A stretch of DNA of 12,261 nucleotides, from contig JAFARM010000178.1 of the NCBI GenBank assembly GCA_019245455.1, positions 1 to 12,261 of the forward strand, read 5' to 3'. The position numbers and the translations under genes were made by a program. Under the pieces are notes generated by a model that was not told where the DNA came from, made no database searches, and saw only the letters and a list, made by a program, of their open reading frames with translations. Position 1 is the stretch's first letter. Every line of letters starts with the position of its first letter. Positions 6,824-12,261 of this stretch are shown here, in pieces. The stretch comes from Sphingomonadaceae bacterium. Its GTDB lineage: Bacteria > Pseudomonadota > Alphaproteobacteria > Sphingomonadales > Sphingomonadaceae.

Positions 6824-8473
6824 ATGGCCGACGCGCTGACCATCGCCCTCCAACAGTCGAATGCTTCGGTCGGCGACCTGCGGGCGAACGCCGACGCCAT
6901 GCTGCGAGCGCGGGCGGCGGCCGATGCCGACCTCGTCGTCACGCCCGAGCTGTCGCTGATCGGCTATCCGCCCGAGGACCTCGTGCTGAAGCCGGCTGCG
7001 GTCGCTGCCTGCGCCGCCGAGCTCGATCGGCTGGCGCGGGCGACCGCCGATGGCGGGCCGGGGCTGCTGGTCGGCGTGCCGCTGGCGGAAGGCGGCAAGC
7101 TGTACAACGCCATGGTATTGCTCGACGGTGGCCGTGTCGCCGGCATCACGCGCAAGCACGACCTGCCGAACTACGGGACGTTCGACGAAAAGCGCGTGTT
7201 CGCCTCGGCACCGCTGCCCGGCCCACTGACATTCCGCGACGTGCGCCTTGGCGTGCCGATCTGGGAGGACATATGGACGCCCGAGGTCGCCGAGTGCCTC
7301 GACGAAACGGGAGCGGAAATCCTGATCGTCCCGAACGGCAGCCCATTCGAAGTCGGCAAGGGCGACCGCCGCCTGTCGCAGTCGGTCAGCCGGGTGGTCG
7401 AGACCGGGCTGCCGCTCGCGTTTCTCAATCGCGTCGGTGGCCAGGACGAGCTGGTGTTCGACGGCGCGAGCTTCGTGCTCAACGCCGACCGGACGATGGC
7501 GTGGCAGCTGCCCGATTGGGACGAGGCGCTGGCGACGACCCGCTGGGCGCGCGGCAGCGCGGGCTGGCGCTGCTCGCCGGGCACGGTCGCCACGCTCGAT
7601 GGCGATCCGGGCGACATCTACCACGCCATGATCGTCGGGCTGCGCGACTATGTGAACCGCAACCGCTTTCCGGGCGTCGTCCTGGGTCTGTCGGGCGGGA
7701 TCGACAGCGCGCTTTCCGCCGCCGTCGCCGTCGATGCGCTGGGCGCCGACAGGGTATGGTGCGTGATGCTGCCGTCACGCTTCACCGCCGCCGCAAGCCT
7801 GGAGGACGCCGCCGAGTGCGCCCGCCTGCTCGGCTGCCGCCTCGACACGGTGCCGATCGCGCCGGCGATGGCGGCGTTCGATGCGATGTTGCGGCCGGTG
7901 TTCGACGGACGCGCCCCTGACCTTGCCGAGGAGAATATCCAGTCGCGTATTCGCGGGCTGACGCTGATGGCGCTGTCGAACAAGTTCGGGCCAATGCTGC
8001 TGACCACCGGCAACAAAAGCGAGATGTCGACTGGGTATGCGACAATCTACGGCGACATGGCCGGCGGATTCTCGGTGCTGAAGGACGTCTACAAGACGAC
8101 CGTGTTCCGCCTGTCGCAGTGGCGCAACGCCAATGTGCCGCGCCTCGGGCTCGGGCCGAAGGGGCCGGTGATGCCGCAGCGCGTGATCGACAAGCCGCCG
8201 ACCGCCGAACTTCGCGACAACCAGCGCGACGACGACAGCCTGCCGCCCTACGACCTGCTCGACGCCATCCTCGCCGGGCTGATCGAGGACGAGGCGTCGG
8301 CCAGCGACCTCGCCGCCCGCGGCTTCGACGCCGCCACCGTGGCGCGGGTCGAGCGCCTGCTCTACGTCGCCGAATACAAGCGGCGCCAGGCCCCGCCGGG
8401 GGTCAAGATCGGCCGGCGGAACTTCGGCCGCGACCGGCGCTATCCCATCACCAATGCGTTCCGGACAGGATGA
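6824..8473 (+). CDS. nadE: NAD+ synthetase, glutamine-dependent type, with altered glutaminase site
   Basis: Catalyses the last step of NAD+ synthesis: ATP-dependent amidation of nicotinic acid adenine dinucleotide. The 549-residue, two-domain protein has an N-terminal nitrilase-like glutaminase domain (about 5-250) and a C-terminal synthetase domain. In the first, Glu42 (TPELSLIGYPPEDL) and Lys111 (RKHDLPNYGTFDEKRVF) of the catalytic triad are present. The expected Cys in the V-P-I-C-E-D-I-W motif is Trp147 (codon TGG at 7262-7264), so glutamine hydrolysis should be lost or badly impaired if this is real. The synthetase domain is intact: P-loop LGLSGGIDSA (288-297), LTTGNKSEMSTGY (393-405) and KRRQAPPGVKI (519-529). 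I chose the ATG at 6824 because the family starts there; the open frame back to 6683 runs through the repeat. No clear ribosome binding site is seen. The stop overlaps the next gene's ATG. Confidence 0.95.
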   Translation: MADALTIALQQSNASVGDLRANADAMLRARAAADADLVVTPELSLIGYPPEDLVLKPAAVAACAAELDRLARATADGGPGLLVGVPLAEGGKLYNAMVLLDGGRVAGITRKHDLPNYGTFDEKRVFASAPLPGPLTFRDVRLGVPIWEDIWTPEVAECLDETGAEILIVPNGSPFEVGKGDRRLSQSVSRVVETGLPLAFLNRVGGQDELVFDGASFVLNADRTMAWQLPDWDEALATTRWARGSAGWRCSPGTVATLDGDPGDIYHAMIVGLRDYVNRNRFPGVVLGLSGGIDSALSAAVAVDALGADRVWCVMLPSRFTAAASLEDAAECARLLGCRLDTVPIAPAMAAFDAMLRPVFDGRAPDLAEENIQSRIRGLTLMALSNKFGPMLLTTGNKSEMSTGYATIYGDMAGGFSVLKDVYKTTVFRLSQWRNANVPRLGLGPKGPVMPQRVIDKPPTAELRDNQRDDDSLPPYDLLDAILAGLIEDEASASDLAARGFDAATVARVERLLYVAEYKRRQAPPGVKIGRRNFGRDRRYPITNAFRTG

Positions 8474-8913
8474 TCTCTCACCGCCTTCTGCGGGCCGACG
8501 AGACTGACCGCGCCGCCGATCTCCACCGCCGCGCCGGCGCGCTGATCCCCGGCTACGATACCTCGCGCCACACCCCGGCCGAGTTCGCCGCGCTCTACCG
8601 GGATCGGGTCATTCGCGCCGGGCCGATCTGGGGTGCCTACGACGGCCCGGCGATGGTCGGCTTCGTCGCCCTGCTGCCGGGTTGGATCGACCACCTCTAC
8701 GTCGAGCCGGCGCGCCACGGCGAGGGGATCGGGAGCGGCCTCCTTCGCCTGGCGCAGCGCGAGCAGGATGATCTGCAACTCCATACCTTCCAGGCCAATG
8801 TCCGCGCCCGCGCTCTGTATGAGCAGCACGGCTTCGTTCTGGCGGAACTGACTGACGGCTCGCGCAACGAGGAGCAGATGCCTGACGTCCGCTATTACTG
8901 GCGCCGAGGATGA
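8470..8913 (+). CDS. GNAT-family N-acetyltransferase
   Basis: A 147-residue protein of the Gcn5-related acetyltransferase fold, which moves an acetyl group from acetyl-CoA to an amine. Seen: WIDHLYVEPARHGEGIGSGL (72-91), in which Arg82-His-Gly-Glu-Gly-Ile-Gly88 fits the pyrophosphate-binding (Q/R)xxGx(G/A) motif A, and ANVRARALYEQHGFV (109-123), the usual motif B end. The N-terminal part (residues 1-50) is the variable, substrate-facing region. The substrate is unknown. The ATG overlaps the nadE stop (ATGA) and the TGA overlaps the gltX ATG (ATGA), so this gene is wedged between two housekeeping genes and probably made in step with them. The upstream extension of the open frame lies inside nadE and is rejected. 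Confidence 0.9.
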   Translation: MISHRLLRADETDRAADLHRRAGALIPGYDTSRHTPAEFAALYRDRVIRAGPIWGAYDGPAMVGFVALLPGWIDHLYVEPARHGEGIGSGLLRLAQREQDDLQLHTFQANVRARALYEQHGFVLAELTDGSRNEEQMPDVRYYWRRG

Positions 8914-10235
8914 CCATCACCCGCTTCGCCCCCTCGCCGACGGGGCGGCTGCACGCCGGAAACATCAGGACCGCGCTGGTCAACTGGCTGTTCGCGCGGA
9001 AGGCGGGCGGGCGATTTGTGTTGCGGCTCGACGATACCGACGCGGTGCGGTCAAGCGAAGCGGCGGCGGAGGCGATCCGCGACGATCTCGCCTGGCTCGG
9101 CCTGACGCCCGATACCGAGGTGCGGCAGTCGGACCGCTTTGCGCTGTACGCGGCGGCGCTGGCGCGGCTGGCGGCGAGCGGGCGGACCTACCGCGCCTAT
9201 GAGACGCCCGAGCAGCTCGACCTCAAGCGGCGCGTGCAGGCGGCGCAGGGGCTGCCGCCGGTGTACGACCGCGCCGCGCTGGCGCTGACCGAGGCGGATC
9301 ATGCGCGGTTCGCCGCGGAAGGGGTCAGGCCGCACTGGCGGTTCAAGCTCGACACCCACGCCGCTGTCGCGTGGCACGATCTCGTCCGCGGCGACAGCCA
9401 TATCGATCCGGCTTCGCTGTCCGACCCGGTCGTCCGCCGCGCCGACGGGACGTGGCTGTATATGCTGCCCTCGGTCGTCGACGACATCGACCTTGGCGTC
9501 ACCGCCATCGTCCGGGGCGAGGACCATGTCACCAACTCGGGCGTGCAACTGCAGATGTTCGCCGCGCTGGGGGCGACGCCGCCGGCACTCGCTCACCTGC
9601 CGCTGCTGATCGGTGTCGATGCGGCGCTGTCCAAGCGGATCGGGTCGGAGGGCATCGACGCCTGGCGCGACGCCGGGATCGAGCCGGCAGCGGTGCGCGC
9701 CTTCCTCGCCTGCCTGGGGACCTCGCAGCCCGTCGAGCCGGCGGACGACGCGGCGCTGATCGCCGGCTTCGACCTGAACGCCTTCGGCCGGGCGGCGGTG
9801 CGGTTCGACCCCGCCGAGTTGGCAGCCGTGAGCGCGAAGCTTGTCCACGCGCTGCCCTATACCGCCGTCGCCGAACGTTTGCCGGACGGCATGGGCGAGG
9901 CGGCGTGGCTGGCCGTGCGCGGCAACTGCGCGACGGTCGCGGAGGCGGGCGAGTGGTGGCGGGCGATCTCGGGGCCCGTTGCCGCTCCCGCCGATCCCGC
10001 CGATGCAGGATTCCTCGCCGCCGCGCGCGACGCGCTTGCGACTGCGCCGTGGAGCGATACCATCTGGGCGGACTGGACGGCGGCGGTGAAGGCGATCAGC
10101 GGGCGCAAGGGCCGCGCCCTGTTCCTGCCGCTTCGGCGGGCGTTGACCGGCCGTGACCATGGCCCGGAGATGGCGACGCTGCTGCCGTTGATCGGCCGCG
10201 AGGCGGCGCTCGCGCGATTGGCACCGGCGACCTGA
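8910..10235 (+). CDS. gltX: Glutamate--tRNA ligase (GluRS)
   Basis: Class I aminoacyl-tRNA synthetase joining glutamate to tRNA. The 441-residue protein begins at once with TRFAPSPTGRLHAGNIRTAL (4-23), where HAGN stands for the HIGH signature, followed by LRLDDTD (38-44). RGEDHVTNS (202-210) and ALSKRIG (239-245) are the acceptor-binding and KMSKS-type motifs. About 190 residues of helical anticodon-binding domain follow, so this is a full GluRS and not the shorter GluQ-RS (about 300 residues). The length is on the short side for GluRS (often 465-480) but matches an alphaproteobacterial form that often coexists with a second copy; whether it charges tRNA-Glu, tRNA-Gln or both cannot be told here. 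The start overlaps the GNAT stop by 4 nt. Confidence 0.96.
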   Translation: MTITRFAPSPTGRLHAGNIRTALVNWLFARKAGGRFVLRLDDTDAVRSSEAAAEAIRDDLAWLGLTPDTEVRQSDRFALYAAALARLAASGRTYRAYETPEQLDLKRRVQAAQGLPPVYDRAALALTEADHARFAAEGVRPHWRFKLDTHAAVAWHDLVRGDSHIDPASLSDPVVRRADGTWLYMLPSVVDDIDLGVTAIVRGEDHVTNSGVQLQMFAALGATPPALAHLPLLIGVDAALSKRIGSEGIDAWRDAGIEPAAVRAFLACLGTSQPVEPADDAALIAGFDLNAFGRAAVRFDPAELAAVSAKLVHALPYTAVAERLPDGMGEAAWLAVRGNCATVAEAGEWWRAISGPVAAPADPADAGFLAAARDALATAPWSDTIWADWTAAVKAISGRKGRALFLPLRRALTGRDHGPEMATLLPLIGREAALARLAPAT

Positions 10236-10285
10236 ACCCTGCGGGCTGGCGGCGATGGCTGCCGGCGACTATATCTCGGTGGCGC

Positions 10286-10292
10286 AAGGGAG
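10286..10292 (+). promoter_or_regulatory. Ribosome binding site favouring a GTG start at 10300
   Basis: AAGGGAG, then 7 nt, then GTG. No comparable site precedes the in-frame ATG at 10255, so this decides the start of the small membrane protein. Confidence 0.5.
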
Positions 10293-10299
10293 ATGCCGG

Positions 10300-10668
10300 G
10301 TGGCCACCGAAACCTCGTTCCTGACCGACGTGCCGCGCTCGCGGCTCGTCATCGGCAGCCTGGCCGTGCTGATGACGGTCGTGGTCATGACCGGCTTCCT
10401 GCTCGAATCGCGCTGGGGTTATTCGCCGCGCGAGCCGAAGATCATCTACTTCAAGAGCTGGCGCGCCGACCGCAGCGATGCCGAGGTGGCGGCCGACAAT
10501 GCCGCCGATGTCGCGCGGGCGCGGGCCGAGGCGGCGGCGTCGCGCGCCTATATCGCAACGCTCCAGGGCGGCGCGCGAAATGCGGCGCAGGCGCAGTATG
10601 ATGCGTATCTGGCGGCCCAGCCCAAGGCGTTGCAGCCGCCGGGGTTCGTGCCGCCCAAGGCGAAGTGA
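10300..10668 (+). CDS. Small single-pass membrane protein of unknown function
   Basis: I do not recognise this 122-residue protein. It has a short polar N terminus, one transmembrane helix at about residues 16-35 (LVIGSLAVLMTVVVMTGFLL), then a short aromatic stretch (RWGYSPREPKIIYFKSW). An Ala/Arg/Asp-rich helical segment follows (about 57-100), likely a soluble helix, ending in a Pro-rich tail (QPPGFVPPKAK). The Arg residues just before the helix suggest the N terminus stays inside and the C-terminal part faces the periplasm. The GTG at 10300 is preferred for its ribosome binding site; an ATG at 10255 would add 15 residues. The stop overlaps the ribD start (GTGA), which argues that it is a real, translated gene coupled to riboflavin synthesis. 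The gap from gltX is 64 bp. Confidence 0.75.
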   Translation: MATETSFLTDVPRSRLVIGSLAVLMTVVVMTGFLLESRWGYSPREPKIIYFKSWRADRSDAEVAADNAADVARARAEAAASRAYIATLQGGARNAAQAQYDAYLAAQPKALQPPGFVPPKAK

Positions 10669-11696
10669 GCGACGACTCCCGTTGGATCGGCGCGGCGCTG
10701 GCGCTGGCCGAGCGCGGCATCGGCCGGACGGCGCCCAATCCGAGCGTCGGCTGTGTGATCGTGGGGGCAGGCCGCGTCGTCGGGCGCGGCTGGACGCAGC
10801 CGGGCGGGCGGCCGCACGCCGAGGCAATGGCGCTGGCAGCGGCCGGGGAGGCCGCGCGCGGCGCGACGGCGTTCGTCACGCTCGAACCGTGCGCGCACGT
10901 CTCGCCGCGCGGGCCGGCGTGCGCCGACCTGCTTGTCGCCGCCGGTGTCGCCCGCGTCGTCGCCTGCGGCACCGATCCCGATCCGCGAACGGCGGGGCAG
11001 GGGTTTGCGCGGCTTCGGACCGCCGGGATCGACGTTGTGGAGGGCGTCCGGCGGGCGGAGGCGGAGCGGTTGAACGCGGGCTTCCTCGCGCGCCGGCACC
11101 ACGGACGGCCACACGTCACACTCAAGCTGGCACTGTCGCTCGACGGGTCGATCGCGCTCGCTGACGGGCGTAGCCGCTGGATCACGGGCGAGCGGGCACG
11201 CGCGCACGCGCATCTCGAACGCGCTTGGGCGGACGTGATCGTCGTCGGGGGAGGGACCCTGCTCGCCGACGATCCCACGCTCGATGTTCGGCTGCCGGGA
11301 CTGGAGGAGCGCGCTCCGCGGCGGGCGGTGCTCAGCACGTCGCTTGCCGCTATCCCGCCGGGCGCGCGCATCGGCGAGGCGCGACTGCTCCGCGACATCG
11401 CCGAACTGGACGCCGACCCGTCGGTGCTGAGGGTGCTCGTCGAGGGCGGGGCGGGAGTGGCGACGACGCTGCTTGCCGCCGACCGCGTCGACCGGCTGCT
11501 GGTGTACCGCGCGCCGATCCTGCTCGGTGGGCGGCGGGGCATCGGTGACCTCGGGCTTGCCGACCTCGCCGAGGCGCACGGGCGGTGGCGGCGGGTCGAC
11601 GCGCTCGAGCTGGGGCCGGACGGCGTCGAGCTGTTCGAGCGCCAACGCTCCATCTGTCATCCCCGCGAAAGCGGAAGCCCATCTCCTGCGGCTTGA
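10665..11696 (+). CDS. ribD: Bifunctional riboflavin biosynthesis deaminase/reductase RibD
   Basis: Carries out two consecutive steps of riboflavin synthesis: deamination of the diaminopyrimidine intermediate, then NADPH-dependent reduction of its ribosyl chain. The 343-residue protein has an N-terminal deaminase domain with NPSVGC (25-30), the zinc and catalytic HAE (51-53) and TLEPCAHVSPRGPAC (72-86). The zinc ligands are probably His51, Cys76 and Cys86; the Cys-Cys loop is one residue longer than the common PCSHxGRTPPC form. The reductase domain follows: LKLALSLDGSIA (153-164), SRWITG (170-175), GGGTLLADDPTLDVR (195-209), LVEGGAGVATTLL (258-270) and YRAPILLGG (281-289). Translation starts at a GTG overlapping the preceding stop. 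The last 13 residues (331-343) and the stop codon are encoded by a palindromic repeat. Confidence 0.95.
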   Translation: MSDDSRWIGAALALAERGIGRTAPNPSVGCVIVGAGRVVGRGWTQPGGRPHAEAMALAAAGEAARGATAFVTLEPCAHVSPRGPACADLLVAAGVARVVACGTDPDPRTAGQGFARLRTAGIDVVEGVRRAEAERLNAGFLARRHHGRPHVTLKLALSLDGSIALADGRSRWITGERARAHAHLERAWADVIVVGGGTLLADDPTLDVRLPGLEERAPRRAVLSTSLAAIPPGARIGEARLLRDIAELDADPSVLRVLVEGGAGVATTLLAADRVDRLLVYRAPILLGGRRGIGDLGLADLAEAHGRWRRVDALELGPDGVELFERQRSICHPRESGSPSPAA

Positions 11697-11728
11697 GGCG
11701 ATGGGTCCCCGCTTTCGCCGGGATGACA
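11655..11728. repeat. Palindromic repeat, copy 2, overlapping the ribD 3' end
   Basis: A 74-bp imperfect palindrome beginning TGTCATCCCCGCGAAAGCGG and ending in its near reverse complement, of the same family as 1236-1346 but with almost no central loop. Its first 42 bases encode the ribD tail and stop. It ends 17 bp before the ribE ATG, so the transcript between the two genes would carry a long stem. The remaining 17 bp hold AGAAGG (11729-11734), a weak ribosome binding site 11 nt from the ribE start. Confidence 0.8.
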
Positions 11729-11745
11729 AGAAGGTATAGAGAGCC

Positions 11746-12261
11746 ATGTTCACCGGCATCATCACCGATATCGGCACCGTCGTCGCGGTGGAGCAGCGCG
11801 CCGACCTGCGCGTCACCATCGCGACCGCCTACGACACGGCGGGCATCGTCCTCGGTGCGTCGATCGCCTGTTCGGGCGTCTGCCTGACGGTGGTCGAGAC
11901 CGGGTCGCAGACCTTCGCCGTCGACGTGTCGAACGAGACGCTGCGCCACAGTGCCGCGGCGCAGTGGACGGTCGGCGCACGCTTGAACCTGGAACGCGCG
12001 CTGAAGGTCGGCGACGAGCTCGGCGGCCACATCGTCACCGGCCACGTCGATGCCGTGGGTACCGTCGCCGAGATCGTGCGCGAGGGCGGGTCGCGGCGGC
12101 TGACGATCCACGCTCCGGCGTCGGTGGCACCGTTCATCGCCGCCAAAGGTTCGGTCGGCCTGTCGGGCGTGTCGCTGACGGTCAACGAGGTGGCTGCGTG
12201 GGGCGAGGGCGGCGTCGCCTTCACCGTCAACATCATCCCGCACACCGCCGCGCAGACGAGC
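11746..12261 (+). CDS. ribE: Riboflavin synthase alpha chain, 3' end cut by the window
   Basis: Converts two molecules of 6,7-dimethyl-8-ribityllumazine to riboflavin plus a diaminopyrimidine. The frame is open from the ATG to the window edge, giving 172 residues; a complete protein is usually about 200, so around 30 are missing. Seen: the N-terminal MFTGIITDIGTV, the first lumazine-binding repeat with IACSGVCLTVVE (40-51), LNLERALKVGDELGGHIVTG (80-99), HVDAVG (100-105), and the second repeat with VGLSGVSLTVNEV (137-149) and NIIPHTAAQTS at the cut end. The two internal repeats of about 97 residues are typical of the alpha subunit. It follows ribD by 49 bp, most of which is the palindromic repeat. 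The symbol ribC is used for the same gene in some species. Confidence 0.95.
   Translation, partial: MFTGIITDIGTVVAVEQRADLRVTIATAYDTAGIVLGASIACSGVCLTVVETGSQTFAVDVSNETLRHSAAAQWTVGARLNLERALKVGDELGGHIVTGHVDAVGTVAEIVREGGSRRLTIHAPASVAPFIAAKGSVGLSGVSLTVNEVAAWGEGGVAFTVNIIPHTAAQTS

Noticed and set aside
8119..8469. Upstream extension of the GNAT frame
   Set aside because: It lies inside nadE in another frame and the extra sequence is low-complexity; the ATG at 8470 gives a normal GNAT length.
10236..10664. FMN riboswitch upstream of ribD
   Set aside because: ribD is coupled to the preceding gene, and the 64-bp gltX gap is too short for the FMN aptamer; I see none of its conserved blocks.
10451..11653. 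A 400-codon antisense frame opposite ribD
   Set aside because: Product is Ser/Arg/Pro-rich with no domain; ribD on the other strand is certain, so this is a composition artefact.

Overview
The window is very GC-rich and densely packed, and looks like the chromosome of an alphaproteobacterium, most likely a sphingomonad. The grounds are base composition, family signatures (two-domain NadE, a short GluRS next to it, the plsY-dprA-topA order) and two kinds of palindromic intergenic repeat of a type I associate with that group. The taxonomic call is inference; no rRNA or other marker gene is present. There are ten protein-coding genes, nine complete and one cut by the window edge. I see no tRNA, rRNA, CRISPR array, transposase or riboswitch.

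Layout. (1) 29-1219 (+) is a CPA1-type cation/proton antiporter. (2) 1236-1346 is a palindromic repeat in the convergent gap. (3) 1360-6555 is a minus-strand block transcribed plsY > dprA > RHH-domain gene > topA. plsY and dprA share an ATGA overlap. The 200-residue RHH gene has clearly lower GC and looks like a later insertion between dprA and topA. (4) 6556-6823 is the divergent promoter region, mostly filled by a 150-bp repeat with 26-nt terminal inverted arms. (5) 6824-12261 is a plus-strand block: nadE > GNAT acetyltransferase > gltX > small membrane protein > ribD > ribE (cut at the right edge). Three of its junctions are 4-nt stop/start overlaps, so much of the block is probably translationally coupled.

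How the genes fit together. The minus block joins phospholipid synthesis (PlsY), single-stranded DNA handling (DprA) and supercoil relaxation (TopA). The plus block is cofactor- and translation-oriented: NAD+ synthesis, glutamyl-tRNA charging and riboflavin synthesis (RibD then RibE), with two accessory proteins of unknown role lodged between the housekeeping genes.

Most interesting points. The NadE glutaminase domain has Trp where the catalytic Cys is expected, a one-base difference from a Cys codon. A ribbon-helix-helix gene with an unrecognised C-terminal domain and a palindrome at its 5' side interrupts a housekeeping operon. A palindromic repeat supplies the last 13 residues and stop codon of RibD and would form a hairpin just ahead of ribE. 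The window is otherwise ordinary core genome; I found no clear new multi-gene system.
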